64,000 nt of DNA from Leifsonia xyli subsp. xyli str. CTCB07 (GTDB taxonomy: Bacteria; Actinomycetota; Actinomycetes; Actinomycetales; Microbacteriaceae), in assembly GCF_000007665.1 (NCBI RefSeq), contig NC_006087.1, positions 1,178,001-1,242,000 on the forward strand, given 5' to 3'. Below, in pieces: positions 12,217 through 22,278 of this stretch (the stretch's first letter is position 1; every line of letters begins with the position of its first letter). A model generated the notes under the pieces. The model worked only from the letters and a program-made list of their open reading frames with translations, searched no databases and was not told the DNA's origin. The position numbers and the translations under genes are program-made.

Positions 12217-13022
12217 CAGTGAACGAGGCCGGAACGTCGAGTGTGCGGCGTGTGCCGCTCATCGCCGGCAACTGGAAGATGAACCTCGATCATCTCCAGT
12301 CCATCGCGGTCGTGCAGAAGCTCGCCTGGACGCTCAAAGACGCCGGTCACGATTTCGGCGCGGTCGAGGTGGCGGTCTTCCCGCCGTTCACCGATCTGCG
12401 CAGTGTCCAGACGCTGGTCGCGGCCGACAAGCTTCCGATCGCGTTCGGCGGCCAGGACGTCTCCGAACATGACTCGGGCGCTTACACCGGCGAGATCGCT
12501 GCGTCGTTCCTCGCGGCACTCGAGGCCCGCTATGTGATCATCGGCCACTCGGAGCGGCGCACCCTGCACAACGAGACCGATGAGCAGGTCGCGGCGAAGA
12601 CCGCGCAAGCGGTCAAGAACGGCATCTCGCCGATCGTCTGCGTCGGTGAGACGGCCGAAGACCTGGAGAAGCACGGCGCGAGCGCCGTTCCGGTCGCCCA
12701 GCTGCGTGCGGCCCTCGCAGGCATCGACTCGGCGGCGGACTTTGTCGTCGCGTACGAGCCCGTCTGGGCCATCGGCTCGGGCCAGGCGGCGACGCCGGAG
12801 CAAGCCGAGCAGGTCGCCGCGGCGCTCCGCGCTGTGATCGCGGAGGCACTGGGCGATGAGGTCGCGGCGAAGACCCGCATCCTCTACGGCGGTTCGGTGA
12901 AGTCGGGTAACATCGCCGGCTTCATGCGCGAGACGAACGTGGACGGTGCTCTCGTCGGCGGTGCGAGCCTCGATGTCGCCGAGTTCGCCGCGATCATCCG
13001 GTACCAGAAGCACGTGATCTGA
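12210..13022 (+). CDS. tpiA: Triosephosphate isomerase
   Basis: It interconverts dihydroxyacetone phosphate and glyceraldehyde-3-phosphate. Visible are the substrate lysine in AGNWKMN, catalytic His in GHSERR, catalytic Glu in AYEPVWAIGSG, and the phosphate-gripping LYGGSVKSGN and GALVGGASL. The TTG at 12210 is chosen because a perfect GGAGG (12198-12202) lies 7 nt upstream. The start then lies inside pgk, so the two genes overlap by 7 nt and are probably coupled. GTG 12219 is a less likely start. The product is 270 aa. Confidence 0.95.
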   Translation: MVAVNEAGTSSVRRVPLIAGNWKMNLDHLQSIAVVQKLAWTLKDAGHDFGAVEVAVFPPFTDLRSVQTLVAADKLPIAFGGQDVSEHDSGAYTGEIAASFLAALEARYVIIGHSERRTLHNETDEQVAAKTAQAVKNGISPIVCVGETAEDLEKHGASAVPVAQLRAALAGIDSAADFVVAYEPVWAIGSGQAATPEQAEQVAAALRAVIAEALGDEVAAKTRILYGGSVKSGNIAGFMRETNVDGALVGGASLDVAEFAAIIRYQKHVI

Positions 13023-13035
13023 CGCGGCTGACCGT

Positions 13036-13041
13036 TATACT
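13036..13041 (+). promoter_or_regulatory. -10 box before secG
   Basis: TATACT, close to consensus, lies 48 nt before the secG GTG and just after tpiA. It could give secG-rbpA their own transcript. No clear -35 box is visible. Confidence 0.45.
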
Positions 13042-13089
13042 GGTCCTTGGTTTTCGTCGGGCACGGTCCGGCGCAGTGAAAGGGAAAGC

Positions 13090-13335
13090 GTGCAGATTCT
13101 CCAGGTCGTCCTGCAGGTGCTGCTGGGTATCACCAGCCTCCTGCTGACGCTGCTCATTCTGTTGCACAAGGGTCGTGGCGGCGGTCTCTCCGACATGTTC
13201 GGTGGGGGCGTCACCTCCAACCTCGGTGCGTCGGGGGTCGCGGAACGGAACCTCAACCGGATCACCGTCATCCTGGGCCTCATCTGGATCGTGTGCATCG
13301 TGGTCCTCGGTCTCATAACCAAGTTCAGCGCCTGA
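13090..13335 (+). CDS. secG: Preprotein translocase subunit SecG
   Basis: SecG is the small SecYEG-associated subunit that eases protein export. The 81-aa product has two transmembrane segments: LQVLLGITSLLLTLLILLH at about 5-25, and ITVILGLIWIVCIVVLGLI at about 56-76. Between them is the family loop KGRGGGLSDMFGGG. GTG 13090 follows AAGGGAAAG. The position after tpiA is common in actinobacteria. Confidence 0.92.
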   Translation: MQILQVVLQVLLGITSLLLTLLILLHKGRGGGLSDMFGGGVTSNLGASGVAERNLNRITVILGLIWIVCIVVLGLITKFSA

Positions 13336-13365
13336 CGGCGCACCCTTTTCACCAGAGGAGTATCA

Positions 13366-13731
13366 GTGGCATCCGGAGGAAGCGCCATTCGCGGTTCGCG
13401 TGTCGGTGCGGGCCCGATGGGGGAGCAGGACCGCGGTTTCCACGCGGACCGCATCGCCATCTCGTATTGGGACGCGCTCGGAAACGAGACCGTGCGCTAT
13501 TTCGCGGCGAACCTGCCGGACGAAGAGATCCCGGAGGTCATCGATTCGCCGTCGACCGGTTTGCCGGCCGGCCGCGACAAGGATAACCCGCCGTCGGTCG
13601 CCAAAGCCGAGCCGTACAAGACGCACCTTGCCTATGTGAAGGAGCGTCGTTCGGAGGAAGAAGCGGAGCAGCTTCTGGAGGACGCGCTGAACCAGCTTCG
13701 CGCCCGCCGCGGGAAGCTCACCAGCACCTGA
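13366..13731 (+). CDS. rbpA: RNA polymerase-binding protein RbpA
   Basis: RbpA binds the principal sigma factor and stabilises open promoter complexes in actinobacteria. The 121-aa product shows the GSRVGAGPM N-terminal element, ETVRYFAANLPDEEIPEV core, and the sigma-interacting end YVKERRSEEEAEQLLEDALN. In the core, the position where I recall an aromatic residue in relatives reads Ile (EIPEVIDSP), which may weaken the fold. This is from memory of the family, not an alignment. GTG 13366 follows GAGGAG. It ends before the strong terminator at 13748. Confidence 0.9.
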   Translation: MASGGSAIRGSRVGAGPMGEQDRGFHADRIAISYWDALGNETVRYFAANLPDEEIPEVIDSPSTGLPAGRDKDNPPSVAKAEPYKTHLAYVKERRSEEEAEQLLEDALNQLRARRGKLTST

Positions 13732-13747
13732 CACTGCGCGAGACCAC

Positions 13748-13794
13748 GAAGCCCCCGCCGGTCGGTTCAGAACGAACCGACCGGCGGGGGCTTC
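13748..13794. terminator. Bidirectional terminator between rbpA and pgl
   Basis: The two arms 13748-13768 and 13774-13794 are perfectly complementary over 21 bp around a 5-nt loop. The plus-strand hairpin is followed by CTTTTC, and the minus-strand one by CGTGG. It separates two convergent operons, glycolysis/secG/rbpA and the pentose-phosphate operon. Confidence 0.9.
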
Positions 13795-13810
13795 CTTTTC
13801 GCAGCCCGGG

Positions 13811-14581
13811 CTAGTAGCTCGGTGCGATGAGGTTTTCGGGGACCTCCACGGCGGCATCCAGGTCCACGAAGAACACGGTGCGTTTGCGGCCTTTGGCGCC
13901 CGCGACCGGCACCTCAGTGTAGCTCGCACCCGCGAGGGCGAGGCCGAGGGCGCTTGCTTTGTCGCTGCCGGCGAGCACCAGCCAGATCCGGTCCGAAGCG
14001 TTGAGCACCGGGCGGGTCAGGCTGAGGCGCTGCGGCGGCGGCTTGGGCGCCTCGCGCTCAGCGATCACCGTTGCCTCCGTCTCGCGGATGCCGGGGCGGT
14101 CGGGGAACAGCGAGGCGATGTGGCCATCGGGTCCGACACCGAGGAAGGTGATGTCAAACTTCGGGAAGAGCTCGCCGTCGGGAGCGAAGGCTTCCAGCTC
14201 CGCCGCGAACACGCGCACGGCCTCGTCGATGTCCGGAATGTCGTCCTCGGCCGGGAACGGGTGGATGTTCTCCGCAGGCACGTCCAGATAGTCGAGGAGC
14301 GCCTCGCGCGCCTGGCGCTCGTTCCGATCCCGGCTCTCGCGCTCGACGAAGCGTTCGTCGCCCCACCAGAAATGCACCTTCGACCAGTCGATCGTGTCGC
14401 GGGCGAGGGAGGCATTCACCGCCTCGAGTACCGCGATGCCCATCGCGCCGCCGGTGAGAGCGATATTGGCCTCGTTCCGATCGTCCAGGATGTCGATCGT
14501 CTTGGTGAGGAACCGCGCCGCCACCGAGGCCGTCAGGGCCTCCTTGTCGGGGTGGACAAGAACCCGTCGTTCGTTCGTCAT
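13811..14581 (-). CDS. pgl: 6-phosphogluconolactonase
   Basis: It hydrolyses 6-phosphogluconolactone, the second oxidative pentose-phosphate step. The 256-aa product has LTGGAMGIAVLEAV, WSKVHFWWGDERFVE, and LGVGPDGHIASLFP, the hallmark blocks of the lactonase/glucosamine-phosphate isomerase fold. ATG 14581 overlaps the opcA stop by 4 nt, so it is coupled to opcA. It is the last gene of the minus-strand operon before the terminator. Confidence 0.94.
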   Translation of the reverse strand: MTNERRVLVHPDKEALTASVAARFLTKTIDILDDRNEANIALTGGAMGIAVLEAVNASLARDTIDWSKVHFWWGDERFVERESRDRNERQAREALLDYLDVPAENIHPFPAEDDIPDIDEAVRVFAAELEAFAPDGELFPKFDITFLGVGPDGHIASLFPDRPGIRETEATVIAEREAPKPPPQRLSLTRPVLNASDRIWLVLAGSDKASALGLALAGASYTEVPVAGAKGRKRTVFFVDLDAAVEVPENLIAPSY

Positions 14582-15540
14582 GCTGTCGTGCCCGCTCCTT
14601 CGTCCGGGGTCCCGAGAAGACCGAGACCCTTCGTGATCACCTCGCCGTAGAGGTCGTCCGGGTCCAGCCTACGCAGTTCTTCCGCGAGGCAGTCCCGGAG
14701 GCTGCGGCGGGGCAGCGCGAGGTCGTGGCTGGGCTGACCGGGCTGGGAGAGACGCGCCACGTTCGGCGCCTCGCGCTCCAGCTCGATCGTGCCGGACGAC
14801 CGCTCCATCTGGACGCCGTGGATGCCGCTGGAGCCGACCGCGCGCGAAGCGAGGTCGTACTGCACCGGAATCCGCAGCTGCAAGCGCAACCACGCGGCGA
14901 GGAGGAGGGTGGAGGGGGAGTCGGCTGCCCCGGCCACCTCAACGCCCTGGATGGGCTCGTACGGCGGCTGGTCGAGAACAGCGGCCAGCTGGGCCCGCCA
15001 CAGGGTGAGACGGGTCCAGGCGAAGTCGGTGTCGCCCGGCGCATAGGTCTCGGCCAGGCGGGCGAGCGCCTCCTGCGGGTTCGGCTGCGCGGAGGCATCC
15101 GTGATCCGGCGGGTGGCGATGCGTCCGAGAGGCGAGTACGAGACCTTCGCGGGTGCGATGCCGGGCCACCAGACGACGACCGGGGCGTCGGGGAGAAGCA
15201 GGCCAGTGACCAGTCCCTCTTCGTCGCTTGCGGTCTCGCCGTAGGCCCGGAGCACGATGACCTCGCTCGCACCGGCGTCACCGCCGACGCGGATCTGGGC
15301 GTCCAGCCGGCCATCGTCGTTCGCGGAGCGCTTCTCTTCGGTCGAGACCACGATGACGCGCATCGGGTGCTCGCGGGAGGCGTCGTTGGCGGCCTCGATG
15401 GCCTCCTCCTCCTGGCCCAGATGGGTGGCGATGATCAGGGTCAGGACCCGCCCGAGGGCGACCGCGCCGCCCTCTTCGCGAATCTTGACCAGTGTCTTCG
15501 AGATGTTGCTGGTGGTGGTGTCGGGAAGATCGACGATCAC
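14578..15540 (-). CDS. opcA: Glucose-6-phosphate dehydrogenase assembly protein OpcA
   Basis: OpcA is needed for full activity of Zwf in cyanobacteria and actinobacteria. The product of about 320 aa contains DLPDTTTSNISKTLVK, LPDAPVVVWWPG, SYSPLGRIATRRITDA and the C-terminal LAEELRRLDPDDLYGE. GTG 15540 is chosen because GGAG stands 6 nt before it and it overlaps the zwf stop as GTGA. A TTG 12 nt further upstream is possible. It sits between zwf and pgl, the usual arrangement. Confidence 0.92.
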   Translation of the reverse strand: MIVDLPDTTTSNISKTLVKIREEGGAVALGRVLTLIIATHLGQEEEAIEAANDASREHPMRVIVVSTEEKRSANDDGRLDAQIRVGGDAGASEVIVLRAYGETASDEEGLVTGLLLPDAPVVVWWPGIAPAKVSYSPLGRIATRRITDASAQPNPQEALARLAETYAPGDTDFAWTRLTLWRAQLAAVLDQPPYEPIQGVEVAGAADSPSTLLLAAWLRLQLRIPVQYDLASRAVGSSGIHGVQMERSSGTIELEREAPNVARLSQPGQPSHDLALPRRSLRDCLAEELRRLDPDDLYGEVITKGLGLLGTPDEGAGTTA

Positions 15541-17078
15541 GGGCGTCTCCAAACGCGGCCGTCGCGAGCGAGCAGCTCGTCGGCCGACTTCGGGCCCCAG
15601 GTTCCGGGGCGGTACTGCTCGGGCTGGCCCTGCGTGGCCCAGAACTCCTCGATCGGGTCCAGGATCTTCCAGGACAGCTCGACCTCCTCGTGGCGGGGGA
15701 AGAGCGGCGGATCGCCGAGCAGCACATCGAGGATGAGCCGTTCGTAGGCCTCGGGGCTCGCTTCGGTGAAGGCGTGGCCGTAGCCGAAGTCCATGCTGAC
15801 ATCGCGCACCTGCATCCCGGCGCCGGGCACTTTGGAGCCGAAGCGGATCGTGACGCCCTCGTTCGGCTGGACGCGGATCACGAGTGCGTTCTGGCCGAGC
15901 GCGCTGGTCTGAGACTCCGCGAAGAGCTGCTGCGGAGCGCGTTTGAACACGACCGCGATCTCGGTGACACGGCGGCCGAGTCGTTTCCCGGCGCGCAGGT
16001 AGAACGGGACGCCCGCCCAGCGCCGGGTGCCGATGTCGAGCTTGATGGCTGCGTAGGTCTCGGTGGCGGAGCGCGGGTTCATCCCATCCTCCTCCAGGAA
16101 TCCGACGACCTTCTCACCCCCCTGCCAGCCGCTGGAGTACTGCCCGCGAGCGGTCGCCTTCCCCAAGTCCTCCGGCAGGCGGACTGCGGCGAGGACCTTC
16201 TCTTTCTCGGTGCGGAGGTCCGTCGCGTCGAACGAGATGGGCTCTTCCATCGCGGTGAGCGCGAGGAGCTGCAACAGGTGGTTCTGGATGACGTCCCTGG
16301 CCGCTCCAATGCCGTCGTAGTAGCCGGCCCGGCCGCCGACGCCGATGTCCTCCGCCATCGTGATCTGAACGTGGTCGACGTAGTTGGCGTTCCAGATCGG
16401 CTCGTACAGCTCGTTCGCGAACCGTAGCGCCAGGATGTTCTGAACCGTCTCTTTGCCGAGGTAGTGGTCGATGCGGAACACCGAGTCCGGCGGGAAGACG
16501 GACTCGACAACGTGGTTCAGTTCGCGCGCGGTCGTCAGGTCGGAGCCGAACGGCTTCTCGATGACGACGCGACGCCATCCCGTGCCGGACTGGTCGGCGA
16601 GACCCGATGTGCGCAACTGCTCGGTGACGAGCGGGAACGCCTTCGGTGGGATCGAGAGGTAGAACGCGTGGTTGCCCATCGTGCCACGCTCTTCGTCCAG
16701 CGATTCGACGGTCTCCTTGAGGCGCCGGAACGCCTCGGCGTCGTCGAACTCGCCGGGGACGAAGCGGATGCCCTGGGTGAGCTGCTTCCAGACGTCGTCG
16801 TCGAACGGCGTTCTCGCGTACTGCTTGACCGCGTCGTGGACGACCTTCTCGAAGTCCTGATCCTCCCAGTCGCGCCGGGCGAAGCCGACGAAGGAGAACC
16901 CGGGAGGCAGCAGACCGCGGTTCGCGAGGTCGTACACGGCCGGCATCAGCTTCTTGCGCGACAGGTCGCCTGTGACGCCGAAGATGATGAGACTGCTCGG
17001 ACCGGCGATGCGGTTCAGCCGTCGATCGGAGGGGAGCCGGAGCGGATTGAACTCTGGGGTGATGTCCACCGGTGGCAA
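15537..17078 (-). CDS. zwf: Glucose-6-phosphate 1-dehydrogenase
   Basis: It oxidises glucose-6-phosphate, making NADPH. The 513-aa product has the coenzyme loop GVTGDLSRKKLMPA and the substrate/active-site block RIDHYLGKETVQN, then VIEKPFGSD and FYLRAGKRLGRR. TTG 17078 is selected because AAGGAG lies 9 nt upstream; GTG 17069 is poorer. The stop overlaps opcA by 4 nt. It is downstream of pgi with 26 nt between. Confidence 0.96.
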   Translation of the reverse strand: MPPVDITPEFNPLRLPSDRRLNRIAGPSSLIIFGVTGDLSRKKLMPAVYDLANRGLLPPGFSFVGFARRDWEDQDFEKVVHDAVKQYARTPFDDDVWKQLTQGIRFVPGEFDDAEAFRRLKETVESLDEERGTMGNHAFYLSIPPKAFPLVTEQLRTSGLADQSGTGWRRVVIEKPFGSDLTTARELNHVVESVFPPDSVFRIDHYLGKETVQNILALRFANELYEPIWNANYVDHVQITMAEDIGVGGRAGYYDGIGAARDVIQNHLLQLLALTAMEEPISFDATDLRTEKEKVLAAVRLPEDLGKATARGQYSSGWQGGEKVVGFLEEDGMNPRSATETYAAIKLDIGTRRWAGVPFYLRAGKRLGRRVTEIAVVFKRAPQQLFAESQTSALGQNALVIRVQPNEGVTIRFGSKVPGAGMQVRDVSMDFGYGHAFTEASPEAYERLILDVLLGDPPLFPRHEEVELSWKILDPIEEFWATQGQPEQYRPGTWGPKSADELLARDGRVWRRP

Positions 17079-17104
17079 AGGTTTGATCTCCTTAGATCGA
17101 CGGC

Positions 17105-18715
17105 TCAGTTGGCGGCCTCGAACAGCGAGACGACATCCGCCCCAGGGTTCGTGAGCGTCAGGGTCAGCACCGGGCGGCCGTGCTCACCGAGGACGCTGGC
17201 GTCGCCCGCCGCCTGAGCCTGGATGAGCTCGCCGAAGGTGAACGGACGGTCCGGGATCTCCAGATCCTCGGGGGCTGTGGCGGTGATCTGCAGGAACACG
17301 CCAACGGCGGGTCCGCCCTTGTGGAACTGACCGGTCGAGTGCAGGAAGCGAGGCCCCCAGCCGAAGGTGACCGGACGCTCGGCCTTGGCGGCGAGCAGGT
17401 CGCGCACGCCCGCGAGCTGCGGGAGCCCGATCCGGTCGACGTAGGCCTGCACCGCGACGTAGCCGTCGGGGCCGAGCTGGGCGAGGAGCGCGTCCACGGC
17501 GGCGTCCAGGGTGGAGGCGTCGCCGAGGAAGTCTCCGGTGGTCCGCACCTCGACCCCGCCCGCGGTGAACGCGGGGGCGACCGGCTCGGGACGGTTGTCG
17601 AGCAGTGCGCGGGCGGCCACCTTGGCGGCCTCCACATCCGGCTGGTCGAAGGGGTTGATCCCGAGCAGGCGGCCGGCGACGGCGGTGGCGTACTCCCAGA
17701 CGATGAGCTGCGCGCCAAGGCTGCCGGAGACGAGGATCTCGCCCTCGTGCCGGTCGGCCGGCAACAGGTGGTGCGCTTGCGCATTGGCGACGAGACGGAC
17801 GACCTGCAGATCGGCGGGCTTGACCTCCAGCTCGGGGGCGAGTTTGTCGAGCACGACGGGCAGCAGGCCGGTGCCCTCTTTGCCGGTGGACTCGGCGATC
17901 AGCTGTTCCGCCCAGTCGGCGAAGCCGACGATGTGGGTGCCGTCGGCGACAATGCCGACTTTGTCGCGCAGCGGGGCCGTTCCGGCGATCGCCGCCCCGA
18001 GCACGAGGCCCGGGTTCGCATTGTTGTCGACGGCGAGCTCGATGAGCGTCGCCTCCGCCTCGTCCAGCAGCTCGGAGACATCCACTCCGGCGAGACCGGA
18101 GGGGACCAGCCCGAAAGCGGTCAGCGCCGAGTAGCGGCCGCCGACGTCCGGGGCGGCGTTGAAGACGCGGTAGCCCGCCTCGCGCGCCGACGCGTCGAGC
18201 GGGGAGCCTGGGTCGGTGACCACGACGATGCGCTCGCGCGGGTCGATGCCGGCTTCCCGGAACCACTTCTCGTAGATGCGGCGCTGGCTGTCGGTCTCCA
18301 GGGTCGAACCCGACTTGGAGGAGATGACCACAGCCGTCTCCGTGAGGCGGTCGCGGAGGGCCGCGAGCACCTGGCCGGGCGCGGTGGAGTCGAGGACGGT
18401 CAGTTCGGCTTCGGCCGTGCGTGTGATGACCTCTGGCGCGAGCGAGGAGCCGCCCATGCCGCCGAGGACGATGTGGTTCACGCCCTTGGCGTGCAGCTCC
18501 TCGCGCAGGGCGACGATCTCGCCCACGAGCGGGCGGGAGATCGCGACGGCTTCCGTCCAGCCGAGGCGCTTGGCGGCCTCGGCTTCGGCGGCGGGTCCCC
18601 ACAGGGCGGGGTTTTGCGCGGTGATGCCGGATGCGACGCGGTCGGCGACGAGCTGCGGGACGACGGTCGCGACCGCCTGCGCGGCGGGGCCGCTGACGTG
18701 GATGCGGAAGGTCAC
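17105..18715 (-). CDS. pgi: Glucose-6-phosphate isomerase
   Basis: It interconverts glucose-6- and fructose-6-phosphate. The 536-aa product shows [27 protein letters not shown], and DPGSPLD, typical of the actinobacterial branch of the isomerase family with SIS-type sugar-binding loops. I chose GTG 18715 because it overlaps the tal stop as GTGA; the frame stays open further upstream but lies inside tal. Its placement between tal and zwf links glycolysis and the pentose-phosphate route in one transcript. Confidence 0.94.
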
Positions 18716-19857
18716 TGCGCTGCCTCCGAGTCCTGCGCGTCCGTCAGCGCTTTTCGCACGGTCTCCACGAGTTCGCCCCACGACACGATGAACTTGTCGA
18801 CGCCTTCGCGTTCGAGGGTTGCGGTCACGTCGTCGTAGTCGACCCCGAGGGCCGCCAGTGCGTCCAGGACGCCCTGCGCTCCCGCGTACTCGCCGGTGAC
18901 GGTGTCGCCGGCGAGCTGTGCGTGGTCGAAGGTCGCGTCGAGCGTCTTCTCCGGCATGGTGTTGACGGTGTTCGGCGCGACGAGCTCGGTCACATAGAGA
19001 GTGTCGGGCAGGCTCGGGTCCTTGACGCCGGTGGACGCCCAGAGCGGGCGCTGCTCGTTTGCGCCGGCGGCGACGAGCGCCTTGGCGCGGTCGCCCGCGA
19101 AGGCCTCCTCGTAGACCTTGTAAGCGAGGCGGGCGTTCGCGATGCCGGCCTTGCTCTTGAGAGCGAGCGCCTCGCCGGTTCCGATGGCCGTGAGCCGCTT
19201 GTCGATCTCGGTGTCGACGCGCGAGACGAAGAACGAAGCGACCGACTGGATGCCGGAGAGGTCGATGCCTGCGGCTTTGGCCTTCTCAAGCCCGGTGAGG
19301 TAGGCGTCGATGACGCCACGGTAGCGCTCCAGGCTGAAGATGAGCGTCACGTTGACGCTGATGCCGGCTGCGATGGTCTCGGTGATGGCCTCGAGGCCCT
19401 CGACCGTCGCGGGGATCTTGATGAGGACGTTTGGGCGGTCGACCTTCGCGGCGAGGCGCTTCGCTTCCGCGATGGTCGCGGCGGCGTCGTGGGCCAGCCC
19501 CGGCTCCACCTCGATCGAGACTCGGCCGTCGACGCCGCCGGTGGCCGTGTACACGTCGTGGAAGATGTCGCTTGCGTCGGCGACGTCGTCGGTCGTGATC
19601 TCGAAGATCGCGTCCTCGACGCTGACGCCGGTCGCCGCGAGACCGCGCACCTGCTCGTCGTAGGCTGCGCCCTGGGCGAGAGCGGCGGCGAAGATCGTCG
19701 GGTTTGTGGTCACGCCGACGACGTTCTTCTCGGCGATGAGCCTTTGCAGGCCGCCGCTCGCGATTCGCTCGCGCGAGAGGTCGTCGAGCCAGATTCTGAC
19801 GCCGGCGGCAGAGAGGGCGGCCGTCGGGGAGACGGCGGTGGAGGATGCGTCTGTCAT
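18712..19857 (-). CDS. tal: Transaldolase
   Basis: It transfers a dihydroxyacetone unit between sugar phosphates. The 381-aa product matches the longer actinobacterial/cyanobacterial transaldolases. Landmarks are [28 protein letters not shown], the Schiff-base Lys in [15 protein letters not shown], and [19 protein letters not shown] 19857 is preceded by GAAGGAAGAG. tkt ends 31 nt upstream, and pgi overlaps its stop by 4 nt. Confidence 0.95.
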
Positions 19858-19888
19858 TGTCTTCTTTTCTCTTCCTTCGTGCCCGCGC

Positions 19889-21982
19889 TCACAGCGACGC
19901 GAGCGATTCCTTCGCGGCGGCGACGGCGTGCTCGGTGGTCATTCCAAATTCGCGGAACAGCGTCTTGTAGTCCGCCGAAGCGCCGAAGTGCTCGATCGAG
20001 ACGCTACGGCCGTGGTCGCCGACGATCGTGCTCCAGCTCAAGGCGAGCCCGGCCTCGATGGAAACGCGGGCTTTGAGGGCGGCGGGCAGCACCTTCTCCC
20101 GATAGGCGGCGTCCTGCTCGGCGAACCACTCGAGACACGGGGCGGAGACGACGCGGGCTTTGATCCCTTCGCCGCGCAGCACGTCGCGGGCCTCGAGCGC
20201 GATCTGCACCTCGGAGCCCGTGGCGATGAACAGCACGTCCGGCGTGCCACCCGGCGCCTCGGCCAGGATGTAGGCGCCTTTGGCGACATTCTCGGCTGAG
20301 GCCAGGGTGTCGCCCGCTGCCTCACCGTCGCCGCGCTCGAACACCGGGATGTTCTGGCGGGTCAGCGCGATTCCGGCCGGGCCGTTCCGGCGGGTGAGGA
20401 TGGTCTTCCAGGCGTGGGTGACTTCGTTCGCATCGCCGGGGCGCACGACATCCAGATGCGGGATCGCGCGCAGAGTGGCGAGTTGCTCGATCGGCTGGTG
20501 GGTGGGTCCGTCCTCGCCGAGAGCCACGGAGTCGTGCGTCCAGACGAAGATCGACGGAACCCGCATCAGCGCGGCCAGGCGAACCGCGGGGCGCATGTAG
20601 TCGCTGAAGATCAGGAACGTCCCGCCGAAGGGCCGGGTCGGTCCGTGCAGCACAATGCCGTTGATGATCGCTGCCATCGCGTGCTCGCGGATGCCGAAGT
20701 GCAGCATACGGCCGTAAGGGTTCCCGGTCCACTCGTGGGTGGAGTGCTCGCTGGGAACGAACGAAGCGGCGCCCTCGATCGTCGTGTTGTTCGACTCGGC
20801 GAGGTCGGCCGATCCGCCCCACAGCTCCGGCATGACCGGAGCGATGGCGTTGATGACTTTGCCGCTGGCGGCGCGGGTCGACATCTCCGCGCCGGCTGCG
20901 AACACGGGCAGCGCGTCCGCGATCCCCGCGGGCGCGGCGCCGGAGAGCAGGCGGTCGAGGAGCTCTTTGCGCTCCGGGTGGGCAGCGGCCCAGGCATCGA
21001 AGCCCTTCTGCCACGCGGCCCGCTGCTCGGCGCCGCTGCCGACCGCCCTGCGCGTGTGCTCAATGACCTCCGCGGCGACCTCGAAGGTCTTCTCGGGGTC
21101 GAATCCGAGCACCTCCTTGACCGCTCTCAGTTCGTCGGCGCCGAGTGCGGAGCCGTGGATCTTGCCCGTGTTCTGCTTCTTCGGGGCGGGCCAGCCGATG
21201 ATCGTCTTCAGGACGATCAGCGAGGGCTTGTCGGTGACCGCCTGAGCGTTCTGGATGGCCTGGTACAGCTCGTGGACGTCCTCTGCGTAGACGCCCGTCT
21301 TCTTCCAGTCCACCACCTGCACGTGCCAGTTGTACGCCTCGTAGCGCGCCTTGACGTCCTCGGTGAACGCGATGGTGGTGTCGTCCTCGATCGAGATCTG
21401 GTTGTCGTCGTAGATCGCGATGAGGTTGCCGAGCTGCTGGTGGCCGGCGAGGCTGGAGGCCTCCGAGCTGATGCCCTCCTCCAGGTCGCCGTCGGAGGCG
21501 ATCACATAGGTGAAGTGGTCGAATGGGCTGGCTCCGGGCCCGGCCTCCGGGTCGAACAGGCCGCGTTCGTAGCGCTGCGCGTAGGCGAAGCCGACGGAGG
21601 AGGAGATTCCCTGGCCGAGGGGCCCGGTGGTGATCTCCACGCCGTCGGTGTGCCCGTACTCGGGGTGGCCCGGCGTGAGCGAGCCCCAGGTGCGGAGCGC
21701 CTCGAGGTCTGCCAGCTCGAGTCCGTAGCCGCCGAGGTAGAGCTGGATGTACTGAGTCAGCGAGCTATGGCCGGCCGAGAGGATGAAGCGGTCCCGGCCC
21801 AGCCAGTGCTGGTCGCGGGGGTCGCGGCGCATCACCTTCTGGAAGAGCAGATAGGCAGCGGGGGCGAGGCTCATAGCGGTGCCGGGATGGCCGTTTCCCA
21901 CCTTCTCCACCGCGTCGGCCGCGAGGACGCGGGCTGTGTCTACCGCCTTGTTGTCAATGGGATCCCACTGCAGAGCTGCCAC
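19889..21982 (-). CDS. tkt: Transketolase
   Basis: This thiamine-diphosphate enzyme moves two-carbon ketol units. The product is about 697 aa. The N-terminus has [13 protein letters not shown], the cofactor motif is [14 protein letters not shown], and the pyrimidine-binding half has [17 protein letters not shown] and [14 protein letters not shown] 21982 (VAALQWD) is chosen; the frame is open upstream but the extension is proline-rich and unlike the family. It is the first gene of the tkt-tal-pgi-zwf-opcA-pgl operon and diverges from ctaB. Confidence 0.95.
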
Positions 21983-22138
21983 TGGAGAACTGACCCTTCG
22001 TAGAGGTGGTGGGGGGGTCGTCGAACGGTGCCCGCACCGATTGAGAGTAGTGCGCGCCGTGGATGTCATTCGGCGCCGGTCCCTTTTTCCATCACATGGC
22101 GGGAAAGGGAACAGGGGTTCGGCTGGCGAGCATTCTTA

Positions 22139-22144
22139 AGTATA
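22139..22144 (-). promoter_or_regulatory. Likely -10 box of the tkt operon
   Basis: Reading leftward, TATACT stands about 157 nt before the tkt GTG in the divergent gap with ctaB. It is close to the consensus. No good -35 match at 17 nt is seen, so the assignment is tentative. The rest of 21983-22229 has no recognisable gene. Confidence 0.4.
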
Positions 22145-22229
22145 GGTACCACACCAACAAGGAGCCTTGTTCCCGGTCGCCTGCTGAAGCCCCGTCGGGG
22201 GGAGCACTGCCCCGGAAACCGGCGTGCCG

Positions 22230-22235
22230 TAGACT
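22230..22235 (+). promoter_or_regulatory. Likely -10 box of ctaB
   Basis: TAGACT lies 43 nt before the ctaB ATG, with GAGGAG at 22271-22276 as the ribosome site. This would give a short leader. Confidence 0.45.
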
Positions 22236-22278
22236 TGAGCGGGGCCGTAACACATCATCGAAATCTTTCCGAGGAGCA

